A DNA stretch of 64,000 bases from Corythucha ciliata (GCA_038030265.1 CM075943.1:1178001-1242000), one strand, 5' to 3'; positions 21,252-32,569 are shown, numbered from the stretch's first letter. The notes: generated from the letters alone by a model not told the origin. Numbers and translations are program-made.

Positions 21252-21727
21252 AGTGAAAGCTTCTTCCTCACGAGTTGTGGATATTATTTTTCGCACGACC
21301 AACAGGTTTAATTGTCTTTCTTGGAAGTGTTCGGAGGCAAGGGTACTCTAATTGAATACAGAACTTTTTTTCACTTTCCTTCACTAGTGATTGAAAAAAA
21401 ATACTTTTTTCACCTAGCTCATCTTTTCAAGTAACAATCAGCTTCCCTGTTGAGGTACCTGGAAGGGGAAGTATCACTTCCCTCCCTGATCGTGCGAAAA
21501 CCATCAAATATAATTCCTGAAAGAAGAAGAAATGTGCGTGATTCCTATGATAATTTTACAAAAAGTAAATTTTTTCCCATTATTTTATGTCATTTTGTGC
21601 GTTAGGGCGGGGGGGGGGGAATAGGTCCACCCCTTGGATCCGTAGCCGTCTCGGCATGAAACAAGGTCATTTCATTGTTAAAATGTTCTGTATTCATAAA
21701 TGAGCCATCATTTCTTCATTCTTTTAA

Positions 21728-21875
21728 TTACGAGACCGAGACCAGTCTCGGTCTCGTCTCGAAAATAGTGGTCTCGTCTCGGTCTCGGTCTCGTCTCGAA
21801 AATAGTGGTCTCGTCTCGGTCTCGCTCCAGAAATGATGGTCTCGTCTCGGTGTCGTGCATCACTAGCAGCTGCCC
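21728..21875. repeat. GTCTCG word array with hAT-like end
   Basis: Direct repeats of about 36 bp (GTCTCGTCTCGAAAATAGTG) plus GAGACCGAGACC in the opposite orientation. The right edge reads, in reverse complement, TAGTGATGCACGACACCGAG, close to known hAT-like termini (YAGNGATGCACGA). The second end was not found. Confidence 0.5.
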
Positions 21876-21959
21876 TCCCCTAGACTCAAAAATGCAGATT
21901 TAGTGGGGCAGTTGCCCACCCCTAGATGCATTCTGAAAGTACAAATCTTTCAGGATAAT

Positions 21960-22671
21960 CACATTGTGTTTCGTCGGCGCTCACTAAAAAAATTACTTCA
22001 CGGAATTCACTTATAAAAAAAAATAAATTTCAACGGGTTTTGTCGCTCACAAAACGGATATCGCAAGGGTGACATAATTCAAAGACCAAATTCGCCGTTT
22101 TTGCGTCCTAGAATACCATTTTCAGAGACAGACGCGTATTTGCTCAAGAAAAGTGTTAGAGAAATGGTGGGGTTCGCTATACTAAAACTGGTTTGACAGC
22201 CTTTTCACTGCCTTAAAATAGTTAAAACTAGCTATTTGCACTATAAAAACGGCTAAAGTAACTAAACTCTAGCCCAAAAATACAAAACTGTCGATTAGCG
22301 TTTTGAAAATGTCTAAAACTGGACTTCACGTGCCCTAAAAATTGGTGGCGACTGGTAAACTTCTAAAATGCCTAAAAAGATCATGATTACCGCCCGAAAG
22401 TAGCTCAATCGACCATTCGTGCGCTAAAATTACCATAATGCGCGCTTTTGGCTTGACGGACTAATCAAGCCCTGAAAACAGCCAAAATGACTTCACGTGC
22501 CCTGGAAATGCCTAAAAAGATGATTCCTTCCCTAAAAATGACAAAATCGACAATTCGCGCACCACGAATGGTCAAACTTCATGGCCTTGGCTTGATGGAC
22601 TAGGTATTTGAGCCCTGAAAATGGCAAAACTGACGATTTGTGTCTTTAAAATGGCTAAAATTACTATATTT
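21960..22671. repeat. Degenerate tandem array B (CCCTAAAAATGGCTAAAAT..)
   Basis: Diverged units such as GCCCTAAAAATGGCAAAACTGACGATTCG alternate with TTGAGCCCTGAAAATGGC. The array is interrupted by the Copia at 22672-25895 and resumes at 25901, since the TATTT duplication joins ACTATATTT to GAGCCCTAGAAATTGCC. Confidence 0.6.
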
Positions 22672-22790
22672 TATTAGAAGCTTTGTCAAGAGCAGAGCGA
22701 CTTTTTGGTATTATTTATATTTTTGTATTCAGTAAACATAAACAAAAAAAAACATTTTGTTAAATTAACAGATGATGCCGTCATCCAACA
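22672..22790 (-). repeat. Copia-2 3' LTR
   Basis: 119 bp; on the minus strand it begins TGTTGGATGACGGCATC and ends GCTTCTAATA. Identical to 25777-25895. Preceded (minus strand) by the G-rich tract CGAGTGGGGG at 22800-22791. Confidence 0.93.
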
Positions 22791-22799
22791 CCCCCACTC

Positions 22800-23954
22800 G
22801 GCAATATCTGTTCCAACCCCATCTTTGGGAGGAAGCCTTCGAATTTTAGCCGAGGAAGTTGCTTCGTCATCGCGTCGCAGTACTCAAACCGGAGTATTCC
22901 CTTCGACACTAGGCCCGTATTCATAGTCGTCGCTTGAGTTGAGTATTTACTTATTTCGATTCAAAACAGATGTCTCAATTATTAGAACGACCGATTTGAA
23001 GCCACTTAAGTAAATACACAGTTTGAGTGACGTCTATGAATACGGCCCTAGGTCTCTTAAGTGATGGCATTTCACATCAATGTGTTTTGTACGAGCATTT
23101 ATCTTCTCCGTGTTGGCGAGCTTAATACAACTTTGGTTGTCTTCGTAAATGACCGTTGTTTCCGTACACTCGTAACCGAAATCCGCAAGTATTTGTCTTA
23201 GCCAGAGGACTTCTTGGCTTCCAAAAGACGCTGACACATATTCGGCTTCTGTCGATGATAATGCCACTGTGGTTTGCTTTTTGGAAACCCAACTTATCGG
23301 GTTGTTGCCAAGAAAGCAAATGAATCCGCTTGTGGATTTCCTGTCGCTATGGTTTCCTGCCCAGTCAGCATCGACATAGCAGTTGAGAGTCAGATCAGTT
23401 TGAGACTTAATCACGAGCTTCAACCCCATAGTCCTCTTCAAATATTTCATGATTCGCTTCATGGCTGACCAGTCGACGTTTCGAAGATTACTCGTTCTTC
23501 TGCATAGTAGTCCAATAGCATTGGAAATATCTGGGCGAGAGATAGTGGCGATGTAGAGCAATGCCCCCACTGCTTCCTGGTACTTTTTATTGTCTTTCAA
23601 CAGACCTTCTTCTCCACCAAAATTAATGTATGCAGGGTCCATGGGAGTAGCACATCCAGCTGCGTCCGTCATTCCGAATTCTGCCAGAATGTTTTCAATT
23701 TTTGCCTTTTGGTCAATAACAAAACTTCCATCACTCATTCTTTCAATGTGAATTCCAAGAAAATGGGAAATTTCTCCGAGATGATTAATTTCAAAATTTT
23801 CTTTGAGTTGTTCTCCGACAGTCTTAACTTCAATTTCGTTTTCATGTGCAATGAGTAAATCATCAACATAGGTGAGAACGTACATGAATTTTCCATCAAC
23901 TAATTTGGAATAAAGACAGGGGTCGGCTAGGCTTCTTTTGAACGATAAATTCAC
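22800..23954 (-). pseudogene. Copia-2 RT C-terminal half and RNase H
   Basis: The minus-strand frame from 23954 contains RT with the catalytic YVDDLLIAHE and then copia-type RNase H (CYVDADWAGN, STSGFICFLGNNPISWVSKKQ, STEAEYVSA, TKHIDVKCHHLRD). At 23050 the frame meets a MITE (22912-23047). Beyond it the RNase H tail resumes (FEYC..DAMTKQLPRLKFEGFL) and runs to the polypurine tract at 22800. The N-terminal RT half (fingers) is missing through deletion at about 23955-23975. Confidence 0.9.
22909..23050. mobile_element. 136-bp MITE in Copia RNase H (CTA duplication)
   Basis: Ends GGCCCGTATTCATAG (22912) and CTATGAATACGGCC (23047), flanked by CTA at 22909-22911 and 23048-23050. Removing the MITE plus one CTA restores an uninterrupted RNase H frame, which fixes the empty site (TA is the alternative duplication). 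One of five similar-sized small elements in the window. Confidence 0.85.
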
Positions 23955-23964
23955 TAAAGCTTCA

Positions 23965-25740
23965 TCAAGTCACTAAAGCTTCTCCCCAGTACTTGTTCGG
24001 CAAGTTGGCGTCAAAAAGCATTGTCCGGGCCATTTCACAGAGTGTTCTGTTCTTTCTTTCAGAAACTCCATTCTGTGATGGGCAGTATGGGACAGTAGGT
24101 TGAAAGGTGATGCCATTATCTTTGAGGATCCTCTGAGTCTTTTCGGAAATATATTCCCCTCCGTTGTCCGATCTAAACGCTTTTGGGATCTTGTCGAATT
24201 TATTTGTCACGAGAGCTATGAAGTCTTCAAGTTTTTCCGGGACTTCACTCTTATCACGATGTAGATAAATAGTCGTGAATCTGGAGTAGTCGTCAGTGAA
24301 AGTCAAAAAATATCGTTTTCTTCCTGGGGTTTCAGTTTTCATCGGGCCGCATAAATCCGAATGAATCAAATCCAAGAGGGAGGTCGCTCTATATTCAGAG
24401 GATTTGGGGAACGATTTTTCTTTTAGCTTTCCTTTAATACAACTGACGCATCTTTTAATTTGGTTGCATTGCCTTATATTGATGCCCGAGACTAATTTGT
24501 CCTTTACAGCTCTTCTGAGAGCTGCTGGATCTCGATGTCCAAGCCTTCTGTGCCAAGTATGAATGCAATTGTAACATGAACGAAGAACTGAATTTATTGT
24601 TTCATTGTGAATACGTAATTTGTACAAAGTGCCGTCAGTGTGGGCCTTCGCAACGACTTTGGTTCCGTGTTTTACCAAACAGTAGTTACGATTAAATATA
24701 ACTTGACAGCCGGCGTCTGTCATTTTTTTCACTGATACTAAGTTATTCTCCAATTCCGGGACAAAATAAACATTTTTCAATAATATTTTTAGTGATTTGA
24801 ATTTTGAAATTTTGATTTTTAATTTTGCATCACCTATTCCCTCGTAATTCATGAATTGGCCGTTTGCTACTGTGATTTTATCAGGCGAGATTGTTCGGTA
24901 ATTCGTTAAGTTGTTTTTATCATTCGTCATATGACTCGTAGCTCCTGAGTCAACGAACCAGTCTTCAGAGTCGGAAGATTCATTTTGTTTTGCTGCAGTT
25001 CTTGCTTCTTGTCGCGGATTATTATGCATTTCCGTACCACGTTTCCAGAGATAGCATTGGGACTTAACGTGGCCTCGTTTCTTGCAGAAGAAGCATTCTT
25101 TCGAATCGGTCATTCGTGGTCTTTCTTTTGTCATTTGGTTCCTCCGTAAGTTCAAAGCGGTTTCTGGTTCATCAAACCTGTCATTGTCTTTCACTCGTCG
25201 TCTTTTGAATTCGTCTACTAATTTGCCACTGACGTATTCCAGAGTAAGTTCGTCGTCAGGGCGAGCATCAAGAGCAGTTACCAGAGCACTAAATTCATCG
25301 GGTAACCCTCCTAACAAGAGTGCGGCTACGTGGAAATCTTTAATTTCTTCCCCTATTCCGCGAAGTTTCTCAACGAGTTCCAGAGTAGAATGAAGGTATT
25401 CTGTCATCGTATGATGGTCAGTCAAACGTGACTGGTACAATTTTCTTAACAAGTACAAATTAGCTCGTTCATGAATTTTCTGTAAGGCCTGTCACATTTC
25501 TTTAGCTGTTTTGCAATTGCAGATGTGGATTATTAGACAATCTTCGATATTAAGGGAAATAGTTGTCTGAGCCAATTCGTCTTTTTTCTTCCATAAAGAA
25601 TCGGAGTTTACTGGAGGTTGACCTTCAATGACTTGCCATGTGTCTTCACGTATCATGAGCATTCTTATCTTGAATTTCCATGGTTGATAATTGTGGTTAT
25701 TGAGCTTCGCAACGGTCGCTTTTGATTCAAAAGAGTCCAT
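23965..25740 (-). pseudogene. Copia-2 gag-protease-integrase
   Basis: ATG at 25740 opens gag (MDSFESKATVAKLNNHNY, PWKF). A TGA at 25494-25492 interrupts it, replacing a likely Trp codon, and the same frame then continues to 23965. It contains a gag knuckle (CFFCKKRGHVKSQC), copia protease (DWFVDSGATSHM), integrase zinc finger (HRRLGH ... CVSC), core Asp (IHSDLCGP), Asp (FRSDNGGEY) and Glu (NGVSERKNRT). It ends at a deletion junction where GAAGCTTTAGTGA occurs twice, 6 bp apart, followed by the RT fragment in another frame. Confidence 0.9.
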
Positions 25741-25763
25741 TTTACTTGTTTTTAGCAAGTGAT

Positions 25764-25776
25764 GGCGCCCATAACC
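25764..25776 (-). promoter_or_regulatory. Copia-2 primer-binding site
   Basis: GGTTATGGGCGCC on the minus strand directly follows the 5' LTR, matching the initiator-Met half-tRNA type seen in Drosophila copia and in the composite element at 7314-7328. Confidence 0.85.
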
Positions 25777-25895
25777 TATTAGAAGCTTTGTCAAGAGCAG
25801 AGCGACTTTTTGGTATTATTTATATTTTTGTATTCAGTAAACATAAACAAAAAAAAACATTTTGTTAAATTAACAGATGATGCCGTCATCCAACA
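25777..25895 (-). repeat. Copia-2 5' LTR
   Basis: 119 bp, identical to the 3' LTR; bordered by the TATTT duplication at 25896-25900. Confidence 0.93.
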
Positions 25896-25900
25896 TATTT

Positions 25901-26180
25901 GAGCCCTAGAAATTGCCGAATTTACTTTAAGAGCTCTAGAAATGGATTACCCGACGAATCGAGCTCTAAAAATGCCTGAACAAGTGACTCCTGCCCTGAA
26001 AATGGCAAAATAGACCATTCGGAGCGCCGAAAACGGCCAACCCGGCTGTTCTCGCCTTGACTTGGGACGTCCTGTTCGCTCCTATAACTGGAAAGACTGA
26101 CTTTCAGCGCCCTAAAAATGGCAATTATAGCTATTCCAGCCTTGAAATAGTCAAAACATACTCTACGTGCCCTGAAAAGC
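25901..26180. repeat. Degenerate tandem array B, continued
   Basis: Units such as GAGCCCTAGAAATTGCC and GCCCTAAAAATGGCAATTATAGC continue the array broken by Copia-2. Confidence 0.55.
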
Positions 26181-26189
26181 TGTGCCCGA

Positions 26190-27330
26190 CAAAGTAAAAC
26201 GTCAATTTTGAAGTAAAATATTCAGTTTTGAGGTAAAGTGATGTTTTTGGGGTGGAACCGCAAGTTTCAGGGTAAAATCTCCAGTTTAGAAACGTTTTTG
26301 GGATGAAATCGTAAGTTTTGGAATTAAAACAGTCAGTTTTGGGGTTAAATGGCCAGTTTTGTATTAACGTCATCAGTTATGGGGCAACACGTCAGCTTTG
26401 GCGTGAAATCGTCTATTTAGTATAAACTCGTCACATTTGTGATGAATTTGTCATTTTTTGTTGTGAAATCACCTGTTTTCAAGGCAGAATGGTCTAAAAT
26501 CACCGGTTTTGAGGAAAACTTGAGTTAAATAGTGTGACATTGTCAGTTTTGGAGTAAATTATCTAATTTTGAGGGGAAATTGTCGTTTCGGATGTAAAAT
26601 ATTCATTTTGAAATGGAACAGTAAAGTTTAGTTTTAGGTTAAAATCGCCAGTTTTGTGGTAGCACCTTCATTTTAAGGGGTGGTGGGGGGGGGCACGTCA
26701 GACATGGCCAGGAATTGTCGTTTGTTTTGTTTTGTTTTTTTTTTACTAAAATCGCGAATTGAAGGATATAATCGGCAGTTTTTAGTACTGAGTGGTCTGA
26801 TAATTGTAATTAAGATCATTTTTTTTTTATCCGATTAGGGTTAAACCCGCCATTTTTAGGCGGAATTCACCAGTTTTGGGGGTAAAGACTTGGATTTTAA
26901 AAGTTGTGCTGTGAAATTTTTAGTTTAGGCGTAAATACTTCGTCTTTGGCGTAGAAACGTCAGTTTTGAAGTAAAATATTCAGTTATACTAGAGTGAAAT
27001 ATTCATTTCTTTTGTTAAAAAACGTCAGTTTTGAGTTAAAACCCGTTATTGTCTGGTTAAAAAATGTTGAATTCTTACGTCTCTCAGACAAGACGTTGAT
27101 GAAAAGTCGGTCACCCTGTATATTTGAATGCAAAGTATCGATTTCCGGGGAAATCGAATTGTCTGTTAATAGAAAAAAATTCTGAATAGAATTGTCAGTT
27201 TTTGGATAGAAAATCACAGGAATAGAAGGCTAAAACAGATAATTTCCGAACGAAGATGTTAGTTTTTGTTGGATTGTGACCCTTTTTTGTGAAAACTCAG
27301 TTTCCGGGGAAGAATTTGACGATTTATTGC
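26190..27330. repeat. Degenerate tandem array C (GTCAGTTTTGGGGTAAAATC..)
   Basis: About 1.1 kb of diverged units near 25-30 bp with consensus AAAATCGTCAGTTTTGGGGT. Many units keep GTCAGTTTTG or CAGTTTTGAGGTAAAAT. No coding capacity. A G10-type run at about 26690 and T runs add low complexity. Confidence 0.6.
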
Positions 27331-27840
27331 GCTAACAGTTCTTTTGTTGGGGTCTCTAGTTTCCATAACGTCCGACATATTCTGCCCACCCCTTGGTCAA
27401 GAGCTGGCTACGCCCCTGCCTAGGAAGGTGTTTTTAAAAAAAGTAAAATTACATAAGATCACTGTAGCACAGGTCTTGGAAAACGAAGTGAATAAAAATA
27501 AATTACCCACACTAAAGGTTCAATACTAACGATAAGTCCAACAAAAAAAGTCAACAGACAAGGGATAGACTTGGGGAGAATGCTACTGAGTTCATTGGGG
27601 CGATAGAGGAACTGGTAAAGTCATATGTGGTAACCTGCGAGGATGGCTAGGTGACGGCTCCAATTTCTAACGCAGTGAAGCGATAGAAGTGACGAATGAA
27701 GAGGCGATTTTTAAGTGAAAAGGAATGGCACCGTTGGAGGGTCGGAACGGTGATTTCAATGTGGTCGTCACCGGAGCCGACAGGGACGGAGTAGTCACAG
27801 TGACAAAATCACCGACGCTGTTAAATCACACCTCACCTGT
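27331..27840. other. No recognised gene
   Basis: Unassigned sequence. The end TGTTAAATCACACCTCACCTGT next to the gypsy insertion may be an old MITE terminus (compare 19843 in reverse complement), but the match is imperfect. Confidence 0.45.
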
Positions 27841-27845
27841 AGGCC

Positions 27846-27958
27846 TGTGATGAAGATTCCTCTCCATTTTTCTTATTAATTCATCTCCCATTCATCTGTT
27901 TTTTTCTTATTCTATTTTGTCGATTAAAGCCTTAACTTTCGAGGTCTAATTTATAACA
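27846..27958 (+). repeat. Gypsy-2 5' LTR
   Basis: Very short LTR (113 bp). Bases 27907-27928 form the left arm of a perfect 22-nt inverted repeat with the sequence just beyond the LTR (27960-27981). Confidence 0.93.
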
Positions 27959-27981
27959 ATTTAATCGACAAAATAGAATAA
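27907..27981 (+). promoter_or_regulatory. Candidate self-priming structure at the primer-binding site
   Basis: Instead of a TGG-initiated tRNA complement, the sequence after the LTR (27960-27981) is the exact reverse complement of LTR bases 27907-27928. The transcript could fold as a 22-bp stem with a 31-nt loop, or its 5' end could anneal to the site if transcription starts near 27907. Self-priming from the RNA 5' end is established for the yeast Tf1/sushi group; its use here is inference. The CA + 2 nt + primer-site spacing (CA, AT, TTAATCG) is what integrase end-trimming predicts. The gag ATG (27981) overlaps the last base. Confidence 0.75.
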
Positions 27982-28780
27982 TGGAAAAGGTTCTACGTCC
28001 AGAACGTTTCAAAGCCAATCCTGATGCACCCTCAGCTCAACGGGAGTGGACACACTGGTTGCGTACATTCGAAAATTATCTGGCCAAGACCGAAATTCAA
28101 GCTGGAGATAAACTAGCGGTGCTCTCGAACTACCTCTCTTGTGACGTGTTCGAGCTCATTGTCGACTGCACTTCATACGCTTCAGCATTGGAAATTCTGC
28201 AAGCTGTTTACGTTAAAAAGAAAAATGAGATATTCGCCAGGCATCAACTAGCTACTCGAAAACAACTGCCAAGTGAGACTATCGATCAGTACGTTGCAGC
28301 ACTCACGACACTAAGCAAGGACTGCTCTTTCGAAGCTGTGTCCACGGAACAAAACACCGCTGACCACATACGAGACGCGTTCATTGCTGGTCTACTTTCT
28401 CCTAATCCGTCAGCGTCTTCTAGAAAATAAAACTCTCGAGCTATCGCAAGCTATCGAACAAGCTCGTTCCATAGAAATTGCCGTGAAAAATTCTCAAACC
28501 TACGACCATTATCAAAGTCAGCAGTCTGTACACCCCAAGTCTATTTCGGAGAATAGTATAGATAATCAATGTAACGCCACACGTCCTGAATTCAAAAAAT
28601 GCTACTTTTGTGGAGGATATATGCATCCTCAGTCAACCTGTCCTGCACGGGATAAAGTTTGCGCAAACTGTCAAAAAATCGGGCACTGGGCCAAAGTCTG
28701 TCGTTCCAAAAAGTCGTCAAAGACTGCCGCTGCTCTTGCTGATTCGTCATCTTCTGCTACAAGTGAAGAAACACAATTTA
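27981..28780 (+). pseudogene. Gypsy-2 gag (frameshifted)
   Basis: ATG at 27981 opens a gag with REWTHWLRTFENYL and a DQYVAALTTLSKDC helix region, similar to Gypsy-1 gag. A one-base shift at about 28405 moves to the frame that continues RQRLLENKTLELSQAIEQA. Two zinc knuckles follow: CYFCGGYMHPQSTC and CANCQKIGHWAKVC. The two-knuckle layout differs from the single clear knuckle of Gypsy-1. The start overlaps the candidate primer-binding site. Confidence 0.88.
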
Positions 28781-30686
28781 TTTTCAGTATATTAGGGGCA
28801 AGCTCGTCACATTCTCTATCAAAAGCGTTGGTCTCTGTTCAAGTCAACGGAAACCCCGGGAACTGTCTCATCGACACTGGTAGCTCTGCAAGTTACATCA
28901 GCGAAGAATTCGCGTCTTCAAAGAAAATTCCATTTTTTCCGGAATCAGGAACCGTCTCGATGGCATCTACATCTCTTTCTTCTATTGTGAAAGGCTACGT
29001 AAAAGTGGATTTGAAATTGCTAAATTATTCCTACAAGGACGTTAAATTGTCTGTTCTGTCTAATTTATGCTCAGATGTCATCTTAGGGCACGACATATTG
29101 AAATTGCACTCACACCTTAACGTGGGTTTCGGTGGCACCAACCCACCTCTGACGATTTCTAGCTCGACAACATTCACTCCAGCGAAAATAGAACCAATTC
29201 GTATTTTTTCAGATCTCTCGCCCCAAACAAAACCAATAGAAACGAAATCACGCCGTTTTTCAAAAGAGGATTCCATTTTCATTCGCGATGAGGTAGAAAA
29301 ACTGTTAAAAGCTGGAATCATCGAAAAAAGTTCATCACCTTGGAGGGCTCAAGTTCTCGTCACGAAAAGTCAAAGTCACAAAAAGCGTATGGTTGTCGAC
29401 TATTCTAATACAATAAACAAATTCACCGAACTTGACGCCTACCCCGTTCCGAATGTAGAGGAAGTCGTTTTAGAAATAATTCAAGCTCTTTAGTACTATC
29501 GACTTGGAAAGCGCCTATCATCAAGTGCCAATATGCAAAAAAGATCGTCCGTACACGGCGTTCGAGGCTTGCGGCAGCTTGTACCAGTTCCGGAGACTTC
29601 CTTTCAGAGTTACAAACGGCGTACCGGCATTTCAAAAATTTATAGACTCAATAGTCGACTCAGAAAATCTACAAGGAATTCGGTGCTATATCGATGACAT
29701 CACGGTTGGCGGCCGTACAAAAGAAGAACACGACGCAAACTTGGAAAAATTCCTAGACGTTGCCAAGAAGTACAACCTCAAGTTGAACGAGAAAAAATGT
29801 AAACTTTCTCGCACGGAAATTAAACTTCTTGGACACTTAATTAGCCACGGGTCTATTAAACCTGATCCAGACCGGCTCTAACCTCTCTTAGAACTTCCTC
29901 CTCCCCACGACAAACCATCACTCCAAAGAATCATCGGTATGTTCGCGTACTACTCAAAATGGGTCCAAAGATACTCATATAAAATTCGCCCCCTTATCGA
30001 ACACTCTAAATTCCCTCTATCGTTCTCAGCTTTGTCGGCGTTCAAACAACTTAAAACTGACATCGCTAATGCACTTCTAACTTGTATCGACCCGAATGCC
30101 CAACTCGTCGTTGAAACGGATGCCTCGGACATAGCTGTCTCCGCGGTCCTCTCACAAAAAGAAAGACCGGTCGCCTTTTTCTCGAGGACTCTGTCTGTCA
30201 GCGAAAAGAAGTATCCGGCAATAGAAAAAGAAGCAACGGCGATAGTGGAATGCCTAAGAAAGTGGAGACACTATTTGACCAATCGCCACTTCAAGCTAAT
30301 CACAGACCAAGAAGCCCTGTCCTTTATGTTCAATCTGAAGCACTCAAGTAAAATCAAAAACGACAAAATTCAAAGGTGGAGACTAGAAATGTCATGTTTC
30401 AGTTTTGATATTTTTTATCGCCCTGGCAACCTCAATAAAGTAGCAGACGCTCTTTCCAGAGTTTGCGGAGCAACAAACGTAAATGAACTTTACGAAATTC
30501 ATCGGAACCTATGCCATCCGGGTATCACGAGAATGTACCATTGGACTCGATCGAAAAATCTCCCTCTTTCTCTCGAAGATATTAAACGCGTCACAAACGC
30601 CTGCTCTACCTGCGCGAAACTGAAGCCTCGTTTCCACAAACAGAAAAATAGTCATCTGATAAAAGCCACTAAGCCTTTCGAACGAC
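28780..30686 (+). pseudogene. Gypsy-2 pol: protease, RT, RNase H, integrase N-terminus
   Basis: Protease has NCLIDTGSSASYIS at about 28860. RT begins at about 29270 (IRDEVEKLLKAGIIEKS, SSPWRAQ); a one-base shift at about 29490 precedes ESAYHQVPI, and the catalytic CYIDDITVGG (YIDD) is at about 29690. An in-frame TAA at 29879 interrupts the RT tail. RNase H (VVETDASDIAVSAVLSQ) and its DQEALSFMF segment follow, then the integrase zinc finger (HRNLCHPG ... CSTCAKLKP). The frame ends where a MITE enters at 30687, just before the first catalytic Asp. Confidence 0.9.
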
Positions 30687-30830
30687 TTAGGCCCGTATTT
30701 ATGAACGTTCCTTGAAGCTTCCTTGAGTCAAGGAACCGTTGAGAACAGTTTGGATCACGATAAAAACATCTGTTCTAATGAATTTCAAGGGTTCCTTAAT
30801 GTCAAGGAACGTTCATAAATACGGGCATTA
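30687..30830. mobile_element. 138-bp MITE in integrase (TTA duplication)
   Basis: Ends GGCCCGTATTTATGAACG and CGTTCATAAATACGGGCA, flanked by TTA (30687-30689, 30828-30830). Inner arms TTCCTTGA/TCAAGGAA extend the inverted repeat. Same size class as the elements at 22909, 34369, 35657 and 36307. Confidence 0.85.
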
Positions 30831-31491
30831 AAGCCCTGTACACACGGAGACTTTTCTGTCCTGTCACGAAATTTTTAAGATTTTTAGGAATGTTCGTTTG
30901 TCGTGATGTCAAAAAGTATAAAAACCATATGTTTCTACGAAAAAACGGAGAAATTCTGGAAAAATCTCTCCTTTCTCCCTACCACGCGGAAACACAGCTT
31001 AGAAATACCGCGTCTACATTAGCCCTGTGAACAAAGGACAGGACATAAAAATTAAAAAAAAAAAAAAAAAGTCGTCCACTGGAAGCGTTTTCGAGAGGCG
31101 CTAAAATAACGCGCTACAACGAGCGTACATTCCAAAGCCTTGAATTGAATGTGACAAACAGGAAAAAGAGCCCGGGAAGCATTATTTTTCATAAATCGTC
31201 AAAAGAAACCCGAATAGAGAGTTTAAAACAATGTTTGAAGAAAGTATAGGTATTGTTGAACTCAAAATCTATTGAAACCAAGGAGCCTCGCTCCTCGCAT
31301 TACTCAGCGGATCCTCAGACTGAGATTGTTGAAGATTTCTTTGAATCACAGTATTCGTACCATTTATCATAAGAATCTTGGAGGGCATGAAGGAGAGATT
31401 TAGTCTTCGAGTCACGAGTTCGAACTCCTCGTGCTCATTCCGCATAACATAATAAAATTCGACTTGACGGAACTGGAACATCAGCTTCTTT
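30831..31491. other. Unassigned insertion DNA inside Gypsy-2
   Basis: Starts AAAGCCCTGTACACACGG directly after the MITE duplication and contains CTGTCCTGTC near 30865 and GGACAGGACA near 31035, possibly ends of another small element. An A17-type run lies at about 31053-31070. No coding capacity is recognised. Confidence 0.4.
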
Positions 31492-31574
31492 GCGTGTAGC
31501 AGTGGCGGATCTAGGATTTTAACTTGGGAGGGGTTCTACCATGAATCTCTCTCTTTTTTCCTGAGTTTCAGCCG

Positions 31575-32565
31575 CATAGACCAAGAGCCAGCGACGTAAA
31601 AAGTGCAACCATTTGCATACTTTTCTAACCCAGCGCATAAAATCGAGAATAATTTCCCAATAGTGGGAAAAATTGTCTGCCTCCATTTGGACGTGACGAA
31701 ACCGGTGGCAGACGGCATCAAAGATTCACTTCTGGGGAGAAGTAACACAAATTCCGATCATACGGCAAAGACGTTCTCTTCACGTGATTACGCATTGAAA
31801 ATTACAGGGAAATGCATATTACATTTAATGCTATCACGTTCTATGGAGTCGAGCCAATGGCAAAGTCGTGAAAGCTTAAAACCCTCTAATTTGAAGTATC
31901 GGTTTTCGGTGCCAGGGTACTGTTTTCAGGGGAAAATAGGATGAGAAATCTGAAAAAAATATTTTAAAAAATCTATGAAGAACAGTTTTTATGCTATCGT
32001 AGAAAAGCAGTGTCACTTCAGGTAAGAACACACCCCAAAAAATGTTTTAGGCTGCAGTGTGTGTAAAATTATGGTTACTTTGACCACGAAATATGAAAAT
32101 TCATAATACGCATTTTCCATGCGCCGTAAATCAAAGTACAGCCGATGGGATCTTTCAAAATGCATCGAATAAAAAAAAAGGATTCGATACTAGAATTTTT
32201 CGTCCCTCTTCTTCAAATAGGCCCCGTATACCCTGACACCGACAAGCAGTACTTCAAATCAAAGGGGTTTTCGACTTTTCCTTTGCCACGCAGCCGCAGG
32301 ACCCGTGAGGAAGAAACGTAATATTCATTTCCCAATATTTTCCAATGCGTTATCACGAGAATAAAACGTCTTTGCCGTCTGGCCGGAATTTTTGTTACTT
32401 CTCCCCACAAGTGAATCTTTGATGCCGTCTGCCACCGGTTTCGTCACGTCCAAATGAAGGCAGACAATTTTTCCCACTATTGGGGAATTATTCTCGATTT
32501 TATGCGCTGGGTAAAAAAAGTATGCAAATGGTTGCACTTTTTACGTCGCTGGCTCTTGGTCTAAT
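31575..32565. mobile_element. Foldback element inside the hAT-like element
   Basis: Arms of about 345 bp (31577-31925, 32221-32563) pair from GACCAAGAGCCAGCGACG inward, with roughly 90% identity by eye and a 295-bp centre. The outermost bases are TA on both sides, compatible with a mariner-type TA duplication. Non-coding. Confidence 0.8.
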
Positions 32566-32569
32566 ACAT

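Larger units (their letters stand above)
22672..25895 (-). mobile_element. Copia-2: young, internally deleted Copia element
   Basis: LTRs at 22672-22790 and 25777-25895 (119 bp each) are identical by eye, and are flanked by TATTT at 22667-22671 and 25896-25900. The element reads on the minus strand: LTR, Met-tRNA-type primer site, gag, protease, integrase zinc finger and core, then a deletion removing the integrase C-terminus and RT N-terminus, then RT YVDD, RNase H and polypurine tract. A 136-bp MITE interrupts RNase H. Identical LTRs with a deleted body suggest it moved as a defective copy using proteins of a relative. Confidence 0.95.

Noticed and set aside
8760..27330. CRISPR-like array idea for the roughly 30-bp repeats
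   Set aside because: Repeats are highly degenerate with no constant repeat/unique spacer structure, no cas genes, and a eukaryotic context.
19843..27845. One 8-kb element bounded by GGCCCTGTTAGGGG... and ...CACCTCACCTGTAGGCC
   Set aside because: The inverted similarity of the ends is short and imperfect, and the interval contains unrelated arrays and independent elements. I could not support a single unit.
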